Shown here: one piece after another, positions 47,753 to 59,021 of the stretch
Layout: each line of letters opens with the position of its first letter
Position numbering within the stretch: the stretch's first letter is position 1
Source of the DNA: Collybia mongolica
Taxonomy: Eukaryota; Basidiomycota; Agaricomycetes; Agaricales; Clitocybaceae
Direction of reading: 5' to 3'
Length of the DNA stretch: 64,000 nucleotides
NCBI GenBank assembly: GCA_013420905.1
Contig: JAAXNY010000001.1
Location: 7,750,001 to 7,814,000, forward strand
Program-made: the position numbers and the translations under genes
The notes under the pieces: generated by a model
The model's database searches: none
Seen by the model: the letters and a program-made list of their open reading frames with translations, nothing else
What the model was told of the DNA's origin: nothing

Positions 47753-48142
47753 TATCGCGATGGATTTCGCAACAGAATCGGTTCGGCTTGTTTGGCTTTT
47801 GGATAATATATAAAATTGTTGTAATACATAATAGGCCGGTATACTTTTGGGTTGAGATGCACGCAACAATATAACCCCCCTCGAATAGTTTTGGGACGTG
47901 AGTTTTTCGCAGTCACCAAACCTACTTGGTGTAAAGAAGAGACTTCCGCCCAAACCGAAACTTACCGGCTTGATGTATATACGTCGATATTTTAAAGAAA
48001 TCCCAGTCGCCTGGTAATTTTTCTTATTATCCGATTCAAGTTTCAAGCCAATCTATTATAATACATGATATCACAAATGTTCAAAGTCTATATGCCCTTT
48101 GGCTCTGGGTTCTCCGTCCACCTCGTTACTTCTAACTGGATC
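47753..48142. other. Convergent intergenic region
   Basis: Short AT-rich gap between the 3' ends of the zinc-finger and the cyclopropane synthase genes. It presumably holds both terminators; nothing else is seen. Confidence 0.35.
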
Positions 48143-50154
48143 TTAGGAACAAACCGCCTTTTCTTGATACTGGTGAGGAGGCATCAGTGCACACACATCA
48201 TGGAAGACCGTTGGTCTTACCGGCCGTTTCATTACCCAGAGCGTCAGCCCCAGCCACCGTCGAGAATACGCAACGTCCATGTAGGCAAACATATACCTCC
48301 ACTTTCTTCGAAACATCTCCATCGACTTCACGTCATGCAGTTGTGGATACCGGTCAGTCAAGGAAGAGGCTAATTCATCTGTCCAGTTTTCCTCCAGGCG
48401 CCTTGGGTATCTTTAGATACGGCTGGATATCCTGACTAGAGTCAACTCACCTGCCCCACTCACGAAGACAGCGAGGATAATCTGCTCAAACCGTCAAGTC
48501 AGAAAACACAAGGGTCAATGCCGCCACGTCGTCACGTACGATCGCCAAAATCTTCCACGGTGTCAACACAGAAACGACGAGGGACGTGCTTCTCGAAACT
48601 GTTGAGCAAAGATGTTGGACTTGGGCAGACCCCATTAGGCCAATGGTATTTCCGAGTGAAATCATTTCCTCTGATGTAGATGAGCGCTGTTCCAGAATAT
48701 TAGATCAAGCACATACTGATAAGGTGTGTAAGTAGCCTCAGGATAAGTTGTGGCCGTGACCACGACGAATGCCCTGTCTTTCTTTAAAGCCCAATCGATT
48801 TTCGACAAGTAGGTCTTCATGTTTCGTATGCCTACTGCCTGTAACTCCATTAGTTGATCTCCATCAAAGAGAAATACACACCTCTAGCATTTCAACGCTG
48901 ATACAAGCATCAAAAGCACCGCAGAAACTTTCCGGAAGATGCCTGTAATCCATCAAATGGACAGAAACCTTGTCTGCAACCCCAGCGTTTGCAACATTCT
49001 CCTGAGCCCCTTCATATTGTTCCGTGGATATAGTTATAGTATCGACCGTGCAGCCCATCCTCGCTGCCTAATGTCATGTTTGTCAGTCAGTCTGATGTTC
49101 AATTACGGTCAGCCGAAAACTGACGGCAATAGCTAGAGGCCCCCATCCTGTTCCAATTTCTAGTAAACGAGAACCAGGAGATAGTCTCGCCTTAACTAGA
49201 AGGTGAGCTATCTTTCGGGCTTGCGCAGCCTCTAAATCTCCTGGACGCCTGTGGCCTTCGAGGTCGCCACGTACACCGCCCTCTTCTTGGCCCCAAATCG
49301 GGCAAGAATAAGTCATCTCTTGACTAAGAAACGCCTCAATTGAACCTGTTAGACAAAGAAAGTACATATGTTCCATCTTAACTACCTTGTAGAAGTCGTT
49401 TGAAGCGTTGTACCCCGCCACCTAATCATAATGCACGTAGTTAGAAACCAGAACACCAAATGGCCCACACGATACCTTACATTTTCCACTGACTTCGATA
49501 TACCATGGCTGAAGAAGTAAGTTAGGAAGATATCAAAAGCTCGGAGAGCCTTATAAAAGGGGGAAGACAGTCCTCCTAGACTTCTCAAATTATCAACATA
49601 GACCTAGGATTTCTGCTTAGGAGGGGAATCTACGGAAACCCGTTAACGTGGCTTACATTTAGAAGCGTCTTCAGGTCTGGAGTTTCAAACTCCCCTGCCA
49701 TATATGCTTCAGAGACTATTCAAGTCTAATCAGAACGTAACTATCAAACGAGATGACTTGTAAGCCACTCACAGCCTATATCGTAAGACAAAAAAACGCG
49801 AAGCCAGAACTTGCTGTCTAAGACGGTGAGTTCGGCAGCCGAGCCGACACTCAGGTTTTTTGTGGATGAATCATTTTTCCCAGCCTGAGGCTGACCGAGG
49901 ACTATGCTTTCTTCAGATGTCGAATCAATGATTTCCAAAGGACCTGTCCTGATTCCCTTCTCTAGCGAAGCAAGGATTTGCTTTCGGGCTTAAATACAGG
50001 TTGAGCGCGTTCCACAGGAATAGCATCATCAAAGAGTGTTCTCACCAAAAAGAATCAGACAATCGATGAACGAAGTCGGTAATAACTTTCGTAAAAACGA
50101 AAGTGAAGGAGGAATTGCAGCAGCATATTCGTCCGAACTGGGCAGGTTCTGCAT
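48143..50154 (-). CDS. Cyclopropane-fatty-acyl-phospholipid synthase-like methyltransferase
   Basis: S-adenosylmethionine-dependent enzyme expected to add a methylene bridge to unsaturated acyl chains of phospholipids (CMAS family). The start is ATG 50154 (MQNLPSSDEYAAAIPPSL); a 57 nt intron then joins FIDCLILF to ARKQILASLEKG. Later exons give FWLRVFLSYDIG, FSEAYMAGEFETPDL, the SAM-binding loop LLEIGTGWGPLAIA, MGCTVDTITISTEQYEGAQ, DYRHLPESFCGAFDACISVEMLE and TPYQSSDFIRKYHWPNG, ending at 48143. Order and motifs match bacterial-type CFA synthases, which occur widely in fungi. The lipid substrate in this organism is not known. No break was found. Confidence 0.87.
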
Positions 50155-51570
50155 GAAGTATATGTGAGTTATGATAGGACTATCTGGTGTTGGTGGCAAG
50201 GAACTTGACCACCAACTCCCTTAATATGTGTTTTCGAACAAGCATCTTTGGCACTCCAACACAGCACCAGGAAGAACCGTTTTGATTGGAATGCATATAC
50301 ATGTCTGTTCAGATCCAAAGTAGCCCGAACGCGACTAAGAATACTGCCGTTTCAACGATTCCCAGCGGTGAGTGGTAACCGGTCAAGTATGTGAGAGAAT
50401 TAAATATAGTTAGCGAAGCTCACGAACCGATCACAGCGCTCCATAATGGACCATGGTTCTCCAAATCAGCATGCGTCTTCACCGATCCTTGTATATGGTT
50501 GGGAAGCATTAGAGCGTACACTTCATCAACTCCGTCAAACTCTGATACATCAGCCGAATAAGTCGGTTCATTTTGGGCAAACGTTAACATCTGTAATTTC
50601 ATTCGTATCAACGCACCTCTGCCGCCCAGTCCATTTATGTATGTCAGGTAGGTTAAGCTTGATGCCCCACAAGTTTAGCGGGGTTCTGTGATCCCATGGA
50701 TAGCAAAGCGTGGTGGGCTGTTTGGCGTCTATGTAAAGCCGCGAGAAGCAAGCCCAATCACTATCAGCATTCAATATAAAATCTGATCTTGTCTCAGGTT
50801 AAGAATTCGACCGCAGCATATGATTTTTCTGTCAAACTCGCACGTGCCCGTGTCGTTGTATATGAAGGTGATAAAACACACACACATAAACGATTCATAT
50901 CCATATCTATATATGTGAGACGAGGGCCGCCGTATTGCCCCACAGAAGACGAATATCAAGACGAAAGACTAAAGTCGGTTCTGAGTCTTGTGGTTGGTTG
51001 GTTGGTTCGATAACTTGTTACTTTGTCTATCGATTGGTTGGAGGGGTTCTGCGGCCCGTGGTTATGTACTCCACATCAGGGACGAGTCAATCATAGGTTG
51101 ATGAGGAAGTGGCTCACTCAGTTATATATATCAAACTGATTGCATACTCGGCTCGTAGCGTAGCACAGGCAGGGGCTGCTATCGAGATACATATGGTGCA
51201 TCGGTATGCGTCAATATACTAATATCAAGAGCTCGGATGCAACATCGTGATAAAAACAACTCTTCCCGATTCGTTCGGGGTAGCCTCTGGGATACATCAT
51301 GGGCTTGGACACAACAGGTAAGGCCGCTCTTTCAAGTTTCCCGAATAGTTTCCACGTTTCGGCCAAAAGTTCCCATATCCGACTCTTGTATTTATCGAAA
51401 TATCACATGAAATCGTTCCCTTCCCATGGCTGAAACTTGCAATGTAGGCGATATCATCACCGTGATAGGCTTCGGAAGTGTAAGCTGAAAATAGCAAGGT
51501 TGCCAAGTCTAGGCTAAGTAGTTCGAGGAGTCCTAACCAGTCCATATATCGTTAGGAAGAATCGTCCAGA
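50155..51570. other. Intergenic region with an unexplained minus-strand reading stretch
   Basis: Minus-strand frames 50774-50568 (MNADSDWACFSRLYIDAKQP, later LWGIKLNLPDIHKW) and 50611-50420 (DVSEFDGVDEVYALMLPNHI) look protein-like and lie next to each other. However, the only intron that joins them would be about 33 nt, and no family is recognised. This could be a decayed or orphan gene. The rest holds nothing clear. Confidence 0.3.
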
Positions 51571-53772
51571 TTATAGTTGTTCAGCCTTATGACTTGAGGG
51601 ATCGTCTTTCTCACTCTTCTCTGCAAGCTCCCAGGTTTTATCGGTTTGCGTATTGAGCTGTAAACCTCGCATCAAAAGGCTGAAAATCAAGCCTGCAGCA
51701 GCCACCCCAATGTGCACCTTCCAAAGTGTGGAAAGGCCCTGAGCAAAGGCTGCTCGTACTTGCGCCTTCAATGTAGCTTCCAAGGTTGGGATGATGGGAA
51801 TAATACTGTATGCAATTTGCACACCTGCTGGAAACTGACTGGTAAATTCTGTGGGAAGGCGGTGTTTGAGTTCGTTTTGCAACACGGTACCGCCAATGAT
51901 AACACCCCATGTCTGATGATTACTTGTCAGTGAGAGGGGCCAAGGTGAGAAGAGAACGGTGGCGCTTACTTGAGCGATTGCTCGTAGGTAGTTGTATAGA
52001 GCAAGTGCTTGTGCATTGGAATCAACGGGTAGGGGGGCGAGAATTGGAAAGTATAAATTCATATATAATATCCCAATGCCCAAGCCGTTGATAACTTGGA
52101 ACCCAATAGATAGCGCGCGAGAGGAATTCTCCATGAGCAACGTAAGAATCCCCGACCCTATGACGGTAATTGCCCACCCCGCTATCAGCTGAGGGCGATA
52201 GATACCAAACTTCTTCACGGTGATACCAATTATCATCGTGATGGGAGCGACGGTGAAGGCAAGTCCGAATAGATCAACTCCAGACGCTGTCGGTGAGGCG
52301 TCATTGCATGCCTGGTAATATACCGGAAGGTAATCTAAAGGATGTGAGAGGCGTCATAGATATGGATACCGATTTAGAAAGACGTACACAGTAAGCTGAT
52401 ATAAGGTATGGAAATAATGAAGGTCTGGATGAAGCTGTTGGTGTACGCTCAGTTGTGGATGAGTGGAACCGGGGAATGACTCTCACCCACTAATGCTAGT
52501 TCGATTTCCGATAATATGGAATGGTATCTAGAAGCAGGTCAGACGTATTCATCCCGCTTCCGCAGAAAGGTCGTACCAATGGGTTCCGAGGGATAAACGC
52601 TTCGTAGACGAAGAAAAATCCTATGCCGGTAATACCAAGGATAAGGGGCACGAGTACACGCGCAGAACTCCATGGAAATTGAATTCCGCCCCAGCTTATG
52701 CCCAGACAAGAAGCTGTGGTGCTTGCAACAATGATAAGATTACCTCTAGTTCAAGATCAGCTAAAATCAAGGCATATATGAAGGGCAAATACCCCCAATC
52801 AATGCGAAAGAATTTTTCTCGCATTGTGCCAGGTGGCGTTGGGACTTGAAGGGTTACGACAATCAGTACGAGAGAGAGAACCGCGATTGGAATGTTCATA
52901 TCTAGAATTCAACCGCGTCAATCGAAGTGTGCGGTCCCTAACGTTTTCCTTACAGAATATCCATCTCCATTGTCCATCTTGGACCAGGACTCCGCCTACG
53001 AGGGGGCCAATCCCTCCTGAAAAACACCACGCACTGAGGAGGCAGTCAATTGAACGTTCAAGAAAAATAAAGGGGAGAGAGCCTCACAGTCCAAGCACCC
53101 CATTAAAGGCTCCCCGGTCGGCTAGAGAAACAAGGTCGGATATAATTATGGTCGAGAGAGCGAGTGTTCCACCCCCTCCCATTCCTTGAAGAACTGTAGA
53201 TGATTAGGATTGAATCAAGCATTGTCGGTACCCATCAACCAGAGACGAACCTCGGCCTAATAATAAGGTAGCCTGGTCTCGCGCGGCTCCTCCTACGGCA
53301 GAACCTATAATGAATAGGATGAGAGAGCCAACCATCACCGGCTTTCTACCAAAAATCTGGAAAAAAAAAAGTCCAAGCTAAGGATATTGGGAAACCGGTT
53401 TTAAAAGTCACGGTCGCACCTGAGCGAGTCCTCCACAAAGAGGTAGAATGGCGGCGTTTGCGAGAGCATAGCATGAACCAACCCATACAAACTGCGATAT
53501 GGCTAGATCTTTTGCGATGGTTGGTAAAGCAGTGGATACAACTGTCTATGTAAATTGAAGAAGCACAATCAACGGAGAGCTTGAACTAGACTGTCGAAGG
53601 AACTCACTGCCTCTAAACAGACGAGGAAAACGGCAACAAAGAGTGAAAAGAATACTAGCCAAAAGCGCAGAGGACGTGTAGTCTCTTTGCGATGTTTCGG
53701 ATTTCCATTAGACTGCGAATGCACATTTCCCTCTGAGGCTGAATCCAGCCGAGTAACGTTTTCCTGTGTCAT
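51571..53772 (-). CDS. Major facilitator transporter, drug:H+ antiporter (DHA2/14-TMS) type
   Basis: Plasma-membrane exporter of small molecules driven by the proton gradient; substrate unknown. The start is ATG 53772 (MTQENVTRLDSASEGN). A hydrophilic, Ser/Asn-rich N-terminus leads into helix 1 (FWLVFFSLFVAVFLVCLEA) and the conserved VVSTALPTIAKDL. GRKPVMVGSLILFIIGSAV is the motif-A loop. LQGMGGGGTLALSTIIISDL and GGIGPLVGGVLVQDGQWRWI follow the family pattern. About 14 helices are seen across roughly ten exons. The C-terminal tail is acidic and charged (ELAEKSEKDDPSSHKAEQL). The gene appears complete. Confidence 0.86.
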
Positions 53773-54464
53773 GAGCAATCGCGAGTGGTGATGAGAGCGA
53801 CAGGCTGGGGCTGTTTAAAACCTTAGACTTGCGGTTCGAACTGGTCCACACGGTGGTATAAAGAACATTCCACTGATAGATATAACATGGCTGCGCCGAG
53901 GCTGTGATATTGATGCCCTTGTTCGAGTTGATTTTAGATTATGATAGTGTAAACACGGTTTCGAAGTATCACCCACCTGCATTTTCGATTTCAGTGGTTA
54001 ACAATCGGTGATTTTGATCAGACCAGAAACGTTCTAGCCACGACTTCCTTATGGAGTACGATGCCACGCACGTGATCAAGATATGTACGTTATGTTCGGT
54101 TATTTGATAAGATTGTCTTGTCAGTCCATCACAGTTGTACACAATTAACTTATGCGTTCTTCACACATCGCAGAAGGACTCTGCGCTAGCCTTCGCCCGG
54201 TGGAGTTGCCCGGGTTCTACTTTGGACCGTGATCCTATCATAAGAGAGCACAAGCACTGTTGTAGGGGTCCAGGTGGTATGAAAATAGCTGGATTCTTTT
54301 TCTCACCGTTTCCTGTGTCTACGAGGCCTGGATCGATATAGCGTTTCTGGAACATCTCCACAGCTCTCGCGCGGACTGAACGCATTTACTGTTTTCAGAC
54401 GTAAAAAGTATAAACGAACTTGTGCTGGCACACCCAATACAAATCCGAACTCCATACCCAATCA
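53773..54464. other. Divergent intergenic region
   Basis: Probable promoters of the transporter (-) and the hydrolase (+). No further gene or repeat is recognised. Confidence 0.35.
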
Positions 54465-55669
54465 ATGGCGTACACTTCCAACACGATCGAGCTTGTTCAA
54501 CCAACCTTGGGCTTGAAATCTTTCGTCACTCATCATGTCGCGGAAACACAAAATAGTGAGGGGTTGACTCTAGTGTTTGCGCATAGCGCTAGTAACCGTA
54601 ACTGCCCTGTGCTTTCACTTTCTTTATTGAGTTCTGAATTCTGTTTCATAGACAAAGAGCAATGGGAAATCATTGTTTCCCAGCTTTTTTCTCTCTGTCC
54701 CGGGACCGTGAACGAGGCATGGGCCGTTGAATGGCAGAACCATGGCCTTTCCGCGATTGCGAATTCTAGTGCACTCGCAAACCGCATTTTAAGTCAGTCA
54801 AATTGTGATATTTGTGTATGGTATGTTCTTATATCGTGTCCTCTCTAGCCTTCAACGATTATGCGGAGGCGTTAAGACAGCTCATAGAATCCCCTGATTT
54901 GGCAGGCAAGCGCCTTGTCCTTGTTGGTCATTCAGCAGGTACATGTGCATGGTGTGTGACTTATTTCTTCGGGATTGATCAACTCGGAATATATTATCAA
55001 ACCCCTCTCCAGGATAATCGCTCTCTTCCAATGTATCCTCCCCAACATCTCAATCGTTTCCATAATCCTCTTTGAACCTGCATACATACTTCCTCCGATT
55101 GAAGTCAACGATGAACGTATGGTCCGCGGAGAACTCAATAACCGAGGTGTGATGAGGAGGAAGGCTACATTTTCATCTCGGGATGAAGCTGCGCAGTGGG
55201 CTCAGAAGCGGATGCCTTGGAAGACGTGGGACAAACGAATGTTTGAGTGTTACATGGTAGGTCAGATCTCCTTATGCCATCTAATATTAAAAATACCTTC
55301 CAGGAATACGGATTCCGTTTAGTCTCCCCAAATTCAGAACAAGTAATTCTCAACTGTACACTCGAACAGGAACTCCAGGCGTATTCACCATACGTACCGG
55401 CTCTCGGGGGCCACCTATACTCGCGGATGTGCACCATGTATCCTGTTCACGGGATATTTGGAGAAAGACCGGATATGTACTCGAAAAAGATCAGGGAGCG
55501 GTTTTATGATGGGAAGGATGGTCATATCATGGCGTCAGTTCAGATCATCCCCAAGGCTGGCCATATGTTGGTGCAAGAATGCCCTGATATTGCTGCCCAG
55601 ATGATTGCCTCAATTTTGACTGGGAAAGTCACTTCGATGGGGTCTGTGGAGTCAAAATCCCATCTTTGA
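54465..55669 (+). CDS. Alpha/beta hydrolase fold protein
   Basis: Serine hydrolase-like enzyme, probably an esterase or lipase; substrate unknown. ATG 54465 opens MAYTSNTIELVQPTLGLKSF. The first intron joins VFAHSA to NKEQWEIIV, placing the FAHSA oxyanion-type turn after strand 3. The nucleophile elbow GHSAG lies in RLVLVGHSAGTCAW. Downstream, SIILFEPAYILPP follows the usual position after the nucleophile. The C-terminal IIPKAGHMLVQECPD holds the candidate catalytic His, and DMYSKKIRERF precedes it. Several introns of usual size interrupt it. The short tail after the His helix ends VESKSHL. Confidence 0.82.
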
Positions 55670-56291
55670 TTTCGGCAGCTAGTCTAGGTAGCCAGTTTAA
55701 CAATCTATCAAGAAATGGTCAGCCAGCCACCTCCCAGCTTGATTCAGCATGGAGCGAATGCATACGGCAGAAGAATGCGAGCCATATGCAGTTTGTTTCT
55801 TAGAGGTGATGGCCAACCCGGTATCACTTTTGCCCGATGTCATTTTACGACACGCTGTCCCCGAATCAGAAATTAAAACGGACGATACTCCAATCTTCCA
55901 TAATGATTGATGTAAACTGGTACATGTTCAACTCAGACCAAAGGGCCACACAAGATATGTTCCTCCGCGTAGCAAGGACTCGGAATCCGTGGAAATGGAC
56001 AAGCATATAAATAGCTTCAGGGGTGCGTGATTGAAATCTCATTTATTTGAGAGCCCATCATGATGTAATGGCACACCGCCAGGGACTGGTTACGCCTCAT
56101 CGAATAAGGGTGCTTGGAATAGGCTATACGGCTTCTATCGTTGTAATGTTGATGTACGTCAAAATATAAACAAGTTCCAGTGTTAGATCCTAATAAATAA
56201 TCAGTTCCACCTCGGCCGCCCGGAAACCCCGTGGACTCTTGTAAATATAGGAAAAGGGACTACGGGTGCCATCAACTTCACGTTTACACCT
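55670..56291. other. Intergenic region, no gene recognised
   Basis: Presumed terminator of the hydrolase and promoter of the membrane protein gene. No repeat or RNA gene was seen. Confidence 0.35.
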
Positions 56292-58408
56292 ATGCCTGCA
56301 TCAATCGCATTCGATAACACCCTCGGGGCGGCTCTTATCGGTGGCCTCTTTGCTGCAACGTAGGTTGGCTCAAATTCGCCGCAGAGGATGTTCCTTGATT
56401 ATATTATCGACAGACTTTACGGCGTCACATGCATCCAAACGTTTGTGTTTCTGCAGAGCGAACGTAATCAGAAACTCCCCCTACAGATCGTCGTAAGTTC
56501 ATACTCTAATGTCTCCACTGATGAGCACCGTGATTAACTGTTGTCCTTGTCATCTCAGGTCTGGGTTCTCTGGTATATATATACGCATAGCTCGATCATT
56601 GTTCCTGCTCTCAATGCAAGATAGGGTGCTTGACACTGTGCATATGATTTTCGTCGCACATGCGCTGTACTGGTCCGTACCCACAACGTTCGCCATATAT
56701 CTCGCTGATCGCCCCGGCAGGATCATAGTCAAGAACTTTACTAACCCAACCGTGCTGAAGGCCCTGCCCTGGTGAGTATCCTCTATATTGAAACTACGCA
56801 GACGCCAACAAGCAATACCTCCTCTAGGTCGATATCTGTGAGGATTGGAGCATTGATACACACCCTTCGTCGACTCACTATATATTACGTCCAAAAAGGC
56901 AGGAATCTTGTTAGCAGTGTGTAGATGCTTTCTTCGCGAATCTATACCCCAGAGTTCTAATAACCCCTTTTCTCCCCCAGCCCACCAGTGATACAATCGT
57001 GAGAAGGTCCGTGAAATCATTTGTATGCATACATGAATCCTGCTCATATTTGATAGCTTTTTCACGTACCGAGTCTGGGTTTGTGAGTAATGGTCACCAA
57101 ATCGAGGGCTGTTACTTAATGGCGTATTTCTCAGTGAGTGGACATAACCTGATCCTTACTGGCCCTCTCGCTGTCGCCGTTTTTCTGGTGGAACGTGAGT
57201 TTTGAGTTGCTGTAACCTGGCGTCTTCGGATTGACTGTGTATCTTTAGTTGATGGAATGGGTACGATTTCTAAAAGCTTTTCGTACTTAACAAGATGTAC
57301 TAAATATTTCTACAGCAGCCGGAATCATTTGGTTCGTGCCTTATCTTCATTATATCGTGCCGGCCCGGGCCATATCTGACTTCAATTCCTGAACAGCCTC
57401 CAAACCGCAGAATTTGCTGACCTAAATCGCATCACGGTCTGTCATTTGGGTTTCAGGGTATAAGTTTACACTTAACAATCAAACCCGCACTAGTGGATTA
57501 TATATGGAGGCTTACTCCTGGCTGTTGTTGTGGACTTCTATATTGCATTCGCCCTCTGCTACTTCCTGTACACATCACGATCCGGCATTAAACGGTAAGT
57601 AATGAAATTCTGTCATTTTGTAGCAGTGATCATGCTTGTGAACAGCACTGACTCCCTTGTCAACGTATTGCTTGCGTATACCATCAACATTGGATTGGTA
57701 TAGTTCATGTTCCTACGCCACTGCCGTTGTTAACTATTATTCTAGCTAACTAGGTGATGTTAAGTTGATACTGAGGGTCGTTCCCCTCTAACATTGATAT
57801 CTTGCATTAGCTGCCTTCAACTTGCATGCTTTATCATGGTATGTCCTTGATATACTCTTTAATTCTTTCCAGTGACCAGATGACCTGACTTTAGTACGAA
57901 AAATTGCCCGGGTTCACGTTTTTGGCTTGTGAGTAACTCGCTTCTCCCCTGTCTTAACATTCTGAAGGCTCATGCAGTGTACTTCCCTATGAGCAAATGT
58001 CTGTATACCACACACTTGATCATCTAATGGTGTGACTGATATATCTTCTCTTAGTCTATGTGAATTCCTTGCTAGCTACGTACGATATCATATCGTCCTT
58101 GAGCTAAGAACATGACTAAAAAGTTCTGATTTCCCTTCAGGCTCAACGCTAGAGAATCGTTGCAGATGCGTGGCGGGCACGCACCAAACCTAACGACACC
58201 AATATCTCTGACTTCCCTTGGGTCTCAATTTCGCTTCCGTTCAAATGTTTCTTATTCCACCAATCCTTCTAGTACTTCTGAAGCACAGGCTAAAGGCGGA
58301 GCAAATGTCATTCCTGTGATTCTGGTCTTTAGTATCCTGGATCTAAACACTGACTCGTATCCGACAGCTAGACGAAATCCATGTTCACACTGTAACGGAT
58401 ATATATAA
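56292..58408 (+). CDS. DUF6534-type seven-helix membrane protein
   Basis: Member of a large agaricomycete-specific membrane protein family of unknown function. At least a dozen small exons, several under 40 nt. It opens MPASIAFDNTLGAALIGG. The typical LYGVTCIQTFVFLQ, VLDTVHMIFVAHALYW and SFFTYRVWVLSGHNL follow, the last after a short exon TSDTIVR. Later parts are YGGLLLAVVVDFYIAFALCYFL, SRSGIKRTDSLVNVLLAYTI, then YFPMSK and LYVNSLLATLNARESLQMRG before a Ser-rich cytosolic tail. The NARESL motif is diagnostic. The exon phases I checked agree. The last 40 codons, up to the stop at 58408, are less certain because a final intron is possible. Confidence 0.75.
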
Positions 58409-59021
58409 CAGAAAAGATGGGTCAATAAAAGCAAGTGAACAAGATGACAATCGGGAAATGGGAGACCGCCACACAAAAATGGTACCGAACCCTTATAGAT
58501 TTTATGAAACTCAGTTGTACTAAAAGAAGTTACAGGTTAGCATCTGAGAGCATAACTATCAGAAAAGCATCATTCCAGTACCAATTATGTGTAAAACCAT
58601 TTTCTGGATGGGACATAATACTGCATCGGTTTATGTATTTGCACATTAATTAATTTAAGCTTCGTAATCTTTGTCGGATGAATAGACTTCTTTATGTTTT
58701 TTACTGTACCGGTCTCATCTGGACATTCTTGCTGCCATTATTCACCATCGGTGGTTCAAGACAAGTATCTACTGGTGAATTTGTTGCGAGCACGAAAATG
58801 ACTCGGCAATCCATGATCGTACAACCCCTGTGGTTTGCGGGAGCGAGCCTGTGCTAAGTATTCAGTCTGTCTATTCTCAGACCCCCAAGATCGTACTGCG
58901 TCTGTATTTCTTTTTCGAGGTAAGACTATCATTCTGAATGTAGCAGGAAAGTTGGGTGAGCTCAAATGCTATTCAACGCCCAGGTAAGGATTCCAAAAAC
59001 TAGAGACAAACAGGCCTGTAT
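58409..59021. other. Convergent intergenic region
   Basis: AT-rich gap between two convergent genes. An open frame at 58435-58653 (+) has no motif or splice support. No repeat was recognised. Confidence 0.35.
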
